Assembly: GCA_002376235.1 (NCBI GenBank)
Contig: DFNX01000001.1
Span: 305,891-369,890, forward strand
Source of the DNA: Neorhizobium sp. UBA3556
GTDB taxonomy: Bacteria; Pseudomonadota; Alphaproteobacteria; Rhizobiales; Rhizobiaceae
DNA: 64,000 nt
Reading direction: 5' to 3'
Of this stretch, positions 34,354 through 42,107 are shown piece by piece. The first letter of the stretch is position 1. Each line of letters begins with the position of its first letter. Both the position numbers and the translations under genes were made by a program. Under the pieces are notes generated by a model. That model made no database searches and was not told the origin of the DNA. It saw only the letters and a list, made by a program, of their open reading frames with translations.

Positions 34354-35040
34354 TCAGACCTTGCGGATCCGCACCATCGCATCGTTCTTCAGGCCGAATG
34401 CATTGGCCTCCTCGACATCGATATGCATTTCCATGAATGAGGCTTCGGCAGCGCGGATCGTGACATTGTGCATGATGCCGCCGCGCACGCCGCCGATCTC
34501 GACATCAACCTCTTCGCCGTTCTTCAGGCCAAGCTTTGCTGCTTCAGCCGGCAGCATGTGAATGTGGCGCAGCGCCACGATCACGCCGCTCTCCTTCTTG
34601 ACCGTCCCATAGGGGCCGATCACTTCGATACCCGGCGACTGTTCCAGTTTTCCCGACATGCGCAGCGGCGGCTTGATACCGAGCGTGAACCCATCGGCAA
34701 CAGAAACCTCGATCTGCGTTTCTTTGCGCAGTGGGCCGAGCACCCGCACCTTGGCGATCTGCCCTTTCGGCCCTCGGATCGTCACGGTTTCCTCAGCGGC
34801 ATACTGGCCGGGCTGTTTCATCGCCTTCATGCGCGTCAGTTCCGAGCCGGGACCGAAAAGTGCATCCATGTCCGGTCGGGAAAGATGGATGTGGCGGTTC
34901 GACACCCCGATCGGCACTAGCCACGGATCGCGATCCTCATCGCCTCTTGCGGCAGGTTTTGCCTGCTCTGCCGAAGCGGTGAGGCTTTGCGCCAGAAGCT
35001 CGGCGATCACACGGTCGATCATGGGTCTGTCGATTTGCAT
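34354..35040 (-). CDS. pduL: PduL-type phosphotransacylase
   Basis: About 228 residues. An N-terminal amphipathic helix (MIDRVIAELLAQSL) looks like an encapsulation peptide. The two zinc-binding halves are present, with VSNRHIHLSRPDMDALFG and VIVALRHIHMLPAEAAKLGLKNG. It converts acyl-CoA and phosphate to acyl-phosphate, regenerating CoA inside the shell. The ATG at 35040 has AGGA seven bases upstream; starts at 35070 or 35136 would lengthen the protein without a better site. No acyl kinase gene is present in the locus, so acyl-phosphate must be used by an unlinked AckA-type enzyme. Confidence 0.93.
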   Translation of the reverse strand: MQIDRPMIDRVIAELLAQSLTASAEQAKPAARGDEDRDPWLVPIGVSNRHIHLSRPDMDALFGPGSELTRMKAMKQPGQYAAEETVTIRGPKGQIAKVRVLGPLRKETQIEVSVADGFTLGIKPPLRMSGKLEQSPGIEVIGPYGTVKKESGVIVALRHIHMLPAEAAKLGLKNGEEVDVEIGGVRGGIMHNVTIRAAEASFMEMHIDVEEANAFGLKNDAMVRIRKV

Positions 35041-35163
35041 TATGGTGTCCTGTTCGTCTTGACCCGACATGACGTCCGGGCCTTTCATGGGCGCAGCAAT
35101 CCACCCGGCGGTTTTGCCGCCGACCTTTGCTGTCACCTGAAATTCTCGTCTGTTTGGCGTCGA

Positions 35164-35742
35164 CTATCGCCTGCGATGGCGACGATCGGCGCGGGATTGC
35201 GCAGGGCTTGCAGCCTGAGGTGCCGGCTCGGCCGCCACCTCGATCTCAGGCTCCGTAGCAGTCTCGGCAACGGCCGGCATTTCCGGCTCTGCCGTTGCAA
35301 CTTCCTCTACCGGAGCTTCAGCAACTTCCGTCACCGGAACCTCAGACCCAGGTGACGGACCGTCTGCAACACCGTCCTCCACCGCCAAGGGAGCTTCCGG
35401 GGAAACTTCCGCCGGAACCTCCGCCGCAGCAACCGCTGCGGCAGGTTGTTCCAGACCGACAGTGGCCCCGCTCTCCACGATCTTGCCAAGCCCATTTGCG
35501 GGACGGGCGATCACACTGGTGGACACAACCGTCCCCACCCGCGCGGCTTCGGCAGCGGCTGCGGAAACCGCAGCCTTGACGGCCCCGACATCCCCGCGGA
35601 CCTTGACGACTGTCATGCCGTCGCCATTGGCAAGCTCGTAGCCCACCAGCGTGACATTGGCGGATTTCACCGCCGCATCAGCGGCAGCCACTGCAGCCGT
35701 CAGTCCGATGGTCTCGATCAATCCAAGGCTTTCCTGCAACAT
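35164..35742 (-). CDS. BMC hexamer shell protein with long acidic C-terminal tail
   Basis: 192 residues. Residues 1-90 form a BMC-H domain (ESLGLIETIGLTAAVAAADAA; VKVRGDVGAVKAAVSAAAAEA) whose pore loop is ELANGDGMT instead of EKIGSG. The remaining ~100 residues are a low-complexity Ala/Glu/Pro/Val tail that ends abruptly in a basic cluster (RADRRHRRR). The tail recalls EutK/PduK-like extensions but has no recognisable domain. It is encoded next to the PduB-like gene and may coat the lumen or bind nucleic acid or enzymes through the basic end. Confidence 0.88.
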   Translation of the reverse strand: MLQESLGLIETIGLTAAVAAADAAVKSANVTLVGYELANGDGMTVVKVRGDVGAVKAAVSAAAAEAARVGTVVSTSVIARPANGLGKIVESGATVGLEQPAAAVAAAEVPAEVSPEAPLAVEDGVADGPSPGSEVPVTEVAEAPVEEVATAEPEMPAVAETATEPEIEVAAEPAPQAASPAQSRADRRHRRR

Positions 35743-35760
35743 GACAGTCTCCTTTCAGGG

Positions 35761-36582
35761 TCAGATATACGGCTTAGTCGAGGAGACCACCGGAGCAGGA
35801 TCGAGCGTGCCGAGCACCTGCTTGCCGACATCACGTGCGGCACGGATGGCCTGACGGACAGCACCGGAATCGCCACTGAACATGAAGATCGTTTCGTTCG
35901 AGTAGCTGGTTCCGCCATTGCCCGGTGTAGCATAACCGACAGGAGCAACGGTTGCCGACTTGGCAGCGGTATCCGCCAGAAGCACGCCGATCGCGGCGGG
36001 AGAACCGACCGTGATGCCGAATGCCTGTCCGAGCGGAGCCCCGAAGGCCTTGGCAAGCGCGTGGCTTGCGCGGGCGGTATACTGGAATTCCAGGTGGCCT
36101 GCCGGCGTACCATAGACATCGCCGAACGTGCGATCCAGTTCCTCCAGCGTCACTTCGACGGCACGGCGGGCGTCGGAGACGTCCTCTGCACCGAAGATGA
36201 TCAAGCTGCCGTGGCCACCGCCGCCTTCCGTGTCGCGCGGCAGTTCGATGACCAGCACTTCACTATTGGTGGCTTTAACGGCTTCATCGGCCGCGAAAAT
36301 ATGCGGCCCGGCGCCTGTGCGTCCGCCGACGATGCCGATCGACCGGTATTTCTTGTCGATCTTCATCTGCTCGTGCAGTAGCGGGTCTACATTGGCAATC
36401 ACCAGACCGACCGTATGCCCGATAGCCGTGCCGACGAATTCGGTGAGATTACAGGCCTTCGGCGCCGTGGTACGGGCAGCCGGCTTCTCAGCGGGAGAGG
36501 CGGCCAGGGCCGGGGAGCTTTCGCTCCCACCCATCTTCCGGATCACCTCGTCCATGAGTTTTTCGACAAGAGCATCCTGCAT
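35761..36582 (-). CDS. PduB-like tandem-domain (BMC-T) shell protein
   Basis: 273 residues. The core is PduB/EtuB-like: EFVGTAIGHTVGLVIANVDPLLHEQM, YRSIGIVGGRTGAGPHIFAADEAVKATN, AEDVSDARRAVEVTLEELDRTFGDVYG and SGDSGAVRQAIRAARDVG. The two BMC repeats form a pseudohexameric trimer. The N-terminal extension (ALVEKLMDEVIRKMGGSE) resembles the PduB segment that tethers the shell to the enzyme core. It is the only BMC-T gene here. Confidence 0.92.
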   Translation of the reverse strand: MQDALVEKLMDEVIRKMGGSESSPALAASPAEKPAARTTAPKACNLTEFVGTAIGHTVGLVIANVDPLLHEQMKIDKKYRSIGIVGGRTGAGPHIFAADEAVKATNSEVLVIELPRDTEGGGGHGSLIIFGAEDVSDARRAVEVTLEELDRTFGDVYGTPAGHLEFQYTARASHALAKAFGAPLGQAFGITVGSPAAIGVLLADTAAKSATVAPVGYATPGNGGTSYSNETIFMFSGDSGAVRQAIRAARDVGKQVLGTLDPAPVVSSTKPYI

Positions 36583-36611
36583 TGTCGATCCTCCTTTGTG
36601 TGTTCAGGGGT

Positions 36612-36896
36612 TCAGGCGACCTTGCTTTCCGGCAGGATCTTCTCGACCTCCATGTGAGGGCGCGGGATCACATGGACGGAAACAACCGTACCGACCTTTT
36701 CAGCGGCGACGGCACCGGCATCGGTGGCAGCCTTGACTGCGCCGACATCGCCGCGGACCATAACCGTGACGAGGCCGGAACCGATCTTTTCATAACCAAC
36801 CATGGCGACGTTAGCCGACTTGACCATGGCGTCGGCGGCTTCGATGGCAGCAACCAGACCTTTGGTTTCGACCATTCCGAGAGCTTCCTGTTGCAT
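36612..36896 (-). CDS. PduA/PduJ-like BMC hexamer shell protein
   Basis: 94 residues, nearly identical in pattern to PduA: ALGMVETKGLVAAIEAADAMVK, EKIGSGLVTVMVRGDVGAVKAATDAGA and VHVIPRPHMEVEKILP. The pore residue is Ser40, as in PduA, where it favours passage of 1,2-propanediol over the aldehyde. This is probably the major facet protein. Confidence 0.95.
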   Translation of the reverse strand: MQQEALGMVETKGLVAAIEAADAMVKSANVAMVGYEKIGSGLVTVMVRGDVGAVKAATDAGAVAAEKVGTVVSVHVIPRPHMEVEKILPESKVA

Positions 36897-36988
36897 GACT
36901 TAACTCCTTAGCGTTTCGGTGTTCAGACGTTGATGTGATGACCGTTTCTCGCGGGTTGGACTTAATCGTCGGCCCCCTCCCTCCCGGC

Positions 36989-38128
36989 CTAGCCCCCGGC
37001 CCGGCCGAGAAGCATGGAAAGCTCCTCGAGCGTGGGCCTGCGTGGGTTTCCTGCAGTGCAGGCGTCCGCCATGGCGGCCGCTGCCATATCGGGCATCGCC
37101 CGACGATAGTCCTCGGCATCCATGCCGAAGCCACGAAGCGTGGACGGGATGGCGAACCGTTGATTGAGTGCCTGGATCGCCTGGATCAGCGCGATGACGC
37201 CTGCCCTGACACTCGGTACGTCCAGCCCTATGCGGGAGGCGATGCGTGCGTAGCGACCAGCGGTTTCCCGGCAGCCCGGCGCATCCTCCTCAAGACCGGC
37301 ATTCCAGGCGATGACATGCGGCAGAAGCACAGCATTGATGCGCCCGTGAACCAAATGCATCCGCCCGCCGATCGCATGCGCAAGACCGTGGTTCACCCCG
37401 AGCCCCGCCTCGCTGAAGGCAAGGCCGGCAAGGCAGGAGGATTGATGCATCGCATCGCGTGCCTCCATGTCGTTTCCGTCGTCATAGGCACGCGGCAGAT
37501 AACCGAAGGCGAGCTCCAGCGATTTTTCGGCGAATGCGTCGGTAAAATGCGATGCGCCATTGGCGACCACGGCCTCAAGCGCATGGGTGATTACGTCCAT
37601 GCCCGTATCCGCGGTTACTTTCGGCGGTGCCGTGCGGACGAATTCTGGATCGAGGATAGCCACATCCGGCACCATCTCCCTGGCGATAAGCGGGAATTTC
37701 TTGCCCTTGGCCGGATCGGAGATGATCGCGAACGAGGTCACTTCCGACCCCGTGCCGCTGGTCGTCGGAATGGCGACGAATTCAATTCTTTGCGCCGTAT
37801 CCGTGGCGCGAACGACCGACAGGATGGCCTTGGCCGCATCGATCGGCGACCCGCCGCCGAGCGCCAGAAGCACCTGCGGACGGAATTCGACAAATATACC
37901 GGCGCCCTTGGTCACGGTTGCAATCGGCGGCTCGGGAATGGCCTCGTCGAAAACCTTGACCTCGCAGCCGTCGAGATGGCGCAGAACCCGATCCAGCGGA
38001 CCGGACTTTGCCATGAAGGCATCGGTGACGATCCCCACCCGCTGCCCGCGATAGGCATGCAGCCGGTCAAGCAACCCTTCGCCGAACACGATCTCGGTCC
38101 GGGGGGAGAAGCTTTTGTAGGAAGGCAT
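36989..38128 (-). CDS. Iron-containing alcohol dehydrogenase (PduQ/FucO class)
   Basis: 379 residues. The nucleotide-binding GGGSPIDAAKA and PTTSGTGSEVT are present, as are the metal ligands Asp178 and His182 (MDVITHALEA), His247 (VNHGLAHAIGG) and His261. It reduces the aldehyde to the alcohol and recycles NAD+ for the aldehyde dehydrogenase. No obvious targeting helix is present at either end. It lies directly after the dehydratase gene, separated by a strong hairpin. Confidence 0.92.
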   Translation of the reverse strand: MPSYKSFSPRTEIVFGEGLLDRLHAYRGQRVGIVTDAFMAKSGPLDRVLRHLDGCEVKVFDEAIPEPPIATVTKGAGIFVEFRPQVLLALGGGSPIDAAKAILSVVRATDTAQRIEFVAIPTTSGTGSEVTSFAIISDPAKGKKFPLIAREMVPDVAILDPEFVRTAPPKVTADTGMDVITHALEAVVANGASHFTDAFAEKSLELAFGYLPRAYDDGNDMEARDAMHQSSCLAGLAFSEAGLGVNHGLAHAIGGRMHLVHGRINAVLLPHVIAWNAGLEEDAPGCRETAGRYARIASRIGLDVPSVRAGVIALIQAIQALNQRFAIPSTLRGFGMDAEDYRRAMPDMAAAAMADACTAGNPRRPTLEELSMLLGRAGG

Positions 38129-38177
38129 ATGTCACCTGTTGCAGTTCGGGATTGACGGTATCGTTCGGTTTTTTGTG

Positions 38178-38206
38178 GCCCGGGCGGGCATAAGACCCGC
38201 CCGGGC
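38178..38206 (-). other. Strong hairpin after the glycyl radical enzyme gene
   Basis: Perfect 11-bp GC-rich inverted repeat (GCCCGGGCGGG/CCCGCCCGGGC) with a 7-base loop between the dehydratase stop and the alcohol dehydrogenase start. In the minus-strand transcript it is followed by ACAAAAAAC rather than a T run. It therefore probably protects the 3' end of the dehydratase message, giving higher yield of that enzyme. Confidence 0.65.
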
Positions 38207-38253
38207 TGTTTCTTCACCCGGACCCCGTTTCAGGCAGGGCCCAGATTGCCGTC

Positions 38254-40794
38254 TCAGAAATGCTGTTCCGTGCGGCTGATGATGTCGTCCTGCACTTCCT
38301 TCGCGAGCACGACGAACTGGGCGGAGTAACCGGCCACGCGAACCACGAGATCGCGATAGGCTTCCGGATCCTTCTGGGCTGCGAGCAGCGTATCGCGATC
38401 AACGACGTTGAACTGTACGTGCATGCCCTTCTGATCGAAGTAGGAGCGGACCAGCGAGGCGAAGTTGCGCAACCCGTTGTCGCCGGCGAGAGCCGAGGGC
38501 AGGAACTTCTGGTTATACAGCGTGCCGTTCGAAGCGATGAAGTGGTCGAGCTTCGCGACCGAGTTTGCCGCAGCCGTCGGTCCCAGATGGTCCTTGCCCT
38601 GGCGGGGCGAAACACCGTCCGAAAGCGGGGCTTTGGCCGGACGGCCATCAGGCAGAGCACCGACATCCTTGCCGAACAGCACGTTGGCTGAGACAGGATA
38701 GATACCGGCCTGGAACTGGCCACCGCGCGGGTTCTTGTACTTTTCGACTTCGAGGCAATAGATCTGGGCGCATTTGCGGGCGATCAGATCGACGTCGTCG
38801 ATGTCGTTGCCGAAACTTTCGGCCGAGTCGAGCAGGCGACGGATGCCTTCATATTTCGACGACCCGGCAGGCGCCGTGATCGTATCGGTCGAAAGCGTAC
38901 GATAGACTTCTTCCTTCAGCGCCGTCACATCCATCGACTTGTTGGACGACAGCACCTTGCGGACGGCCTCGTAGATCTGACCTTCCGTCAGTTCGCCGGC
39001 GCCGACTGCATTGGCCTTCTGGCCGATGGCAAGGCCGAAATTGGCGTCGAGCGCTTCCTTCAGTTCGGCCATGGAGATCTTCTTTTCGTCGAAGACGAAC
39101 TTCTTCATGGCGTAAACGGAGTCACCCGTGTCGGCGACACCGAAGGCCTGCGGGCCGGTGAAGTTGTAGATCGCTCCACCTTCCTGCAGCGACTTGCCCC
39201 GTCCCATGCAGTCTTCGACCATCGGAGACAGGAACGGCAGCGGTGCACGTTCGCCATGGGCGATGTCGACGCAGTTGTCGGCTTCGGCCAGATACTTGAC
39301 GAAGAAGGCCATCTGCTTGTTGAAGGCATCATAGAAGTCTTCAATCGAGGTCCAGCGCTTCGGATCGCCGGTAACCGGGCCGAGCTGGGTCGAGCCGACC
39401 TTGCCGTCGTTCAGCGTGATTTCGAGAACCTTGGCGACGTTGAAGAAAGCTGCATCGTGCCAGCCTTCGGTCTTGTGGATCGCCTGCGGCTCGACGCAGC
39501 CGACAATGCCGTAGTCGCGGGCGTCGGCCAGCGAGACACCGCGGTTCTGCAGCGCCGGAATGATGACTTCGTCGTTATAGACAGCCGGAACGCCAAGACC
39601 GAGGCGGATGACTTCCGCGGCACGATAGAGGAATTCGTCCGGCGTGCCCTGCCAGACACGGATGGAGAAGGACGGTGCCGGCAGGCGGCAATGAACCGTT
39701 GCTTCCATGCACATGTAGGAGACGTCATTGGTCGCATCGCGACCTTCCGGCGTCTGGCCACCCACGCAAAGGTTCTGGAACACGGCATAACCGGCAAAGG
39801 CCTGAGCCGAAACTTCGTCACGGGTCTTGTTGACGTCGTTGAGTTTGATCCAGATGCAGTCGATCAGTTCCTGGGCGAATTCGCGGCTGATCGTCGTATC
39901 GGCCTTCAGGAAGGGGTACATGTACTGGTCGAAGCGGCCGGGCGAGATGGAATGGCCCGAGGATTCGATCTGCAGCATGCACTGGATGAACCACATTGTC
40001 TGGCAAGCTTCCCAGAAGTTGGAAGCCGGATATTCAGGCACCAGTCGGCAATTCTTGGCGATCTGCTCCAGTTCGGCCCGACGCGTCGGGTTGCTTTCGC
40101 GACCGGCCAGTTCTTGGGCCTTTGCGGCATAACGATGTGCAAAGTCGATAGCAGCCTTATAGGAGATGATGACGGCGTTATAGAACTGCTGCTTCTTGAT
40201 ATAGGACGGATCCATCTGGTCGAGCGCTTCGAGATGCCGGACCGCTTCCGCAATCACGCCGCTGAAGCCGATATTGAGGATTTTGCCATAGTCGACGCAG
40301 ACATGGCCGACGCCGCCGTAGAAATAGTTGCCGACCGTAAAGACACCATTGGCGATGCAGTCCTTGGCCTTTTGCGACATATAGGACGATGCAAGATCGC
40401 TTGTGGTACGGCCCGGCCAGTATTTGAACGCCTCACGCAACTCGTCGGCCGTCTGCTTCGGGATCTCGAAAGGATCGGCAACGCGTGTTGCCATCGTCTC
40501 GAATTCCTTCTCTACCCAGTCGAAGGAGAATTCCGGGCAGATTTCGGTCGAACGTGGGTTCTTGGTGATGGCACCGACGACAAGTTCGTCGTCGCGGATC
40601 GTCACCGGCAGCTCGTTGAAGATCTTCTCGACCACCTTGGCGCGACGAAGTATCGGCGGCAGGCCTTCGGTTTCCTTGTAGGCCTGGGTCGCAAGCACCG
40701 CACGCTCGGACTCAACGTGCGGCCGCGCGTCGATGATCTGTTTCTTCAACCGCAATATGCGGTCGGTCGGTTTGGAAAAGCCCTTCTCAATCAT
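38254..40794 (-). CDS. Glycyl radical diol dehydratase (B12-independent 1,2-propanediol/glycerol dehydratase type)
   Basis: 846 residues. Aligned by eye with Clostridium butyricum glycerol dehydratase DhaB1, every catalytic residue falls at the same number: His164, His281, Ser282, Cys433 and Glu435 in GCVEP, and Asp447 in GWHDAAFFN. The radical Gly822 lies in RVAGYSAQF near the C-terminus. This pattern argues for a diol dehydratase rather than a choline lyase. About 59 extra residues relative to DhaB1 form one insertion at ~587-647 that may be an internal targeting helix. It is activated by the radical-SAM protein at 28922 and is oxygen-sensitive when active. 1,2-propanediol is the likeliest substrate given PduA-type shell and PocR-type regulation; glycerol is possible. 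Confidence 0.93.
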   Translation of the reverse strand: MIEKGFSKPTDRILRLKKQIIDARPHVESERAVLATQAYKETEGLPPILRRAKVVEKIFNELPVTIRDDELVVGAITKNPRSTEICPEFSFDWVEKEFETMATRVADPFEIPKQTADELREAFKYWPGRTTSDLASSYMSQKAKDCIANGVFTVGNYFYGGVGHVCVDYGKILNIGFSGVIAEAVRHLEALDQMDPSYIKKQQFYNAVIISYKAAIDFAHRYAAKAQELAGRESNPTRRAELEQIAKNCRLVPEYPASNFWEACQTMWFIQCMLQIESSGHSISPGRFDQYMYPFLKADTTISREFAQELIDCIWIKLNDVNKTRDEVSAQAFAGYAVFQNLCVGGQTPEGRDATNDVSYMCMEATVHCRLPAPSFSIRVWQGTPDEFLYRAAEVIRLGLGVPAVYNDEVIIPALQNRGVSLADARDYGIVGCVEPQAIHKTEGWHDAAFFNVAKVLEITLNDGKVGSTQLGPVTGDPKRWTSIEDFYDAFNKQMAFFVKYLAEADNCVDIAHGERAPLPFLSPMVEDCMGRGKSLQEGGAIYNFTGPQAFGVADTGDSVYAMKKFVFDEKKISMAELKEALDANFGLAIGQKANAVGAGELTEGQIYEAVRKVLSSNKSMDVTALKEEVYRTLSTDTITAPAGSSKYEGIRRLLDSAESFGNDIDDVDLIARKCAQIYCLEVEKYKNPRGGQFQAGIYPVSANVLFGKDVGALPDGRPAKAPLSDGVSPRQGKDHLGPTAAANSVAKLDHFIASNGTLYNQKFLPSALAGDNGLRNFASLVRSYFDQKGMHVQFNVVDRDTLLAAQKDPEAYRDLVVRVAGYSAQFVVLAKEVQDDIISRTEQHF

Positions 40795-40857
40795 TACGTC
40801 CTCCAGGAGTGAATGTCGTTCCCACGGCCTCAGGCCGCCGGGAGCGCGTCTTGCAGT

Positions 40858-41460
40858 TCAGGGTGTTGGGCAGTTCAGGATTGTGGGTGAAACCAGACGC
40901 ACGAAGCTGCGCATCAGTTTCGGATGCGCCGGCCAGGCCGGTGCGGTGACGAGATTTCCATCGGTCACGGCATCGTCCGCCGCGATCGAAACGAAGTTGC
41001 CGCCAGCCAACCGAACCTCGGGTTCGACGGCGGGATAGGCTGTCAGCTTGCGCCCGCGCACCACATCGGCGGCGGTCAGCAATTGCGGACCATGACAGAT
41101 GGCGGCCACCGGCCGGTTGCCGGTCATGAAAGCCCTGATGATGTTGAGCACCCGGCTGTCGAGGCGCAGATATTCGCAGGCACGGCCACCGGCGAGATAA
41201 AGACCCGCGTAATTATCCGGCTCCACCAGCGCGAAATCCGCATTGATCCGGAACAGATGTCCGGGCTTTTCCGAATAGGTCTGGTCGCCCTCGAAATCGT
41301 GGATCGCAGTCTTGACCATCTCACCGCGACGCTTGCCGGGACAGACAGCATCAACCTGGAAACCGAGCATCAACAAGGCCTGGAACGGCACCATCGCTTC
41401 ATAATCCTCGGTGTAGTCACCGACGATCATCAGGATCTTGTTGTCGCTGGGCTTTGCCAT
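40858..41460 (-). CDS. DJ-1/PfpI-family protein at the head of the BMC operon
   Basis: 200 residues. The DJ-1/PfpI fold is shown by KILMIVGDYTEDYEAMVPFQAL (with the conserved Glu), LYLAGGRACEYLR and the nucleophile elbow Cys122-His123 in AAICHGPQLLTAAD. Relatives act as glyoxalases, deglycases or chaperones. Placed first in an aldehyde-producing operon, it may repair aldehyde damage; this role is inferred from context. It is 63 bases upstream of the dehydratase gene. Confidence 0.88.
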   Translation of the reverse strand: MAKPSDNKILMIVGDYTEDYEAMVPFQALLMLGFQVDAVCPGKRRGEMVKTAIHDFEGDQTYSEKPGHLFRINADFALVEPDNYAGLYLAGGRACEYLRLDSRVLNIIRAFMTGNRPVAAICHGPQLLTAADVVRGRKLTAYPAVEPEVRLAGGNFVSIAADDAVTDGNLVTAPAWPAHPKLMRSFVRLVSPTILNCPTP

Positions 41461-41480
41461 GAAATTCGCTGTCTGCCAGG

Positions 41481-41513
41481 GTCGTTCAGTGGTCGTTCAC
41501 TGGTCGTTCGGTC
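41481..41513. repeat. Three tandem 11-bp repeats upstream of the BMC operon
   Basis: GTCGTTCAGTG, GTCGTTCACTG and GTCGTTCGGTC follow one another without a gap, each one helical turn long, starting 20 bases before the DJ-1 start codon. The first two also form CAGTG/CACTG half palindromes. They could bind a regulator in the leader or promoter region. Confidence 0.7.
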
Positions 41514-41554
41514 CGGCGCCTCCTGTCGAAAGGGTAGGCCCGCCAAGCTCAGAG

Positions 41555-41597
41555 GGTCAACGAGACCGCCTTGACCAGCGCGGGTAAATAATTGACC
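41555..41597 (-). promoter_or_regulatory. Candidate activator site and promoter for the BMC operon
   Basis: On the minus strand two GGTCAA direct repeats occur exactly 21 bases apart (41597-41592 and 41576-41571), the spacing used by AraC-type proteins. A TTGACC follows 10 bases later (41560-41555) and could be a -35 element; 17 bases further on there is only a poor -10 (CTACCC). This is the layout expected for a promoter that needs an activator, here plausibly the AraC-type response regulator of the locus. Confidence 0.5.
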
Positions 41598-42107
41598 TGA
41601 CAAGGAAAATCGGAAAACCTCTGGGAAATTAGGTGGTTCGGGGAATTTCCGGCGCAATTCGGCGAGAAGGTCATGACAAAGGATCGCCACATGCGGTGTT
41701 TTCTTGTCATCACATGTGCAAATCCGGCAGCGCCGCGGCCGTCTTGCTTTGCGCAAAAGCCTGCGACCAAAAGCGCAAACCACTGATATCCATAAAATTT
41801 TATCCGAACAGTCGACCTCGCAGCTCGACCGGTCAAGAAACTACCCTCCGAGGCCAAACCCGTTGCGTTGACCCTTTCGACTACACCTCGATAATTGCCA
41901 CGATCGACATTCCTTAAAACATGAAGCTCGCAAGACGCAGTTGCGCTTGCGACGGCTGAGCCTTTGCGCGCAGCCGATGGGGACATGCGCGCGGAGAGGG
42001 CGGGAATGTCCGGTCAGGACATGAAGAGAGAGGTGTCCGCGAGATTTGGACAGGTGACGGCCGGAGCGGCACGTGTCGTGCCACCGGCATCCCAAGGAGG
42101 AAATGGA
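41598..42107. other. Divergent intergenic region before the membrane protein gene
   Basis: About 510 bases. No convincing gene is present. An ATGTCC/GGACAT inverted repeat lies at 42006-42022. AAGGAGG at 42094-42100 is the ribosome-binding site of the next gene. No FNR/FixK box (TTGAT-N4-ATCAA) was found despite the anaerobic chemistry of the neighbouring operon. Confidence 0.5.

Noticed and set aside
38254..40794. Choline trimethylamine-lyase (CutC) as an alternative call for the glycyl radical enzyme
   Set aside because: GCVEP is shared, but His164, His281, Ser282 and Asp447 match the diol-dehydratase set position for position, and the N-terminus aligns with glycerol dehydratase. The PduA-type shell and PocR domain also point to diols.
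39256..40812. 518-codon frame antisense to the glycyl radical enzyme gene
   Set aside because: Fully inside the complement of a gene with all catalytic residues; no family resemblance.
41481..41513. CRISPR-like or origin iteron array
   Set aside because: Only three 11-bp units without spacers; no cas or rep gene nearby.
41633..41917. 94-codon frame in the BMC divergent region
   Set aside because: Composition is not protein-like, no ribosome-binding site, and it runs through a regulatory region.
41461..42107. FNR/FixK-type anaerobox expected before an anaerobic operon
   Set aside because: TTGAC/GACAA fragments exist but no TTGAT-N4-ATCAA-like dyad was found by eye.
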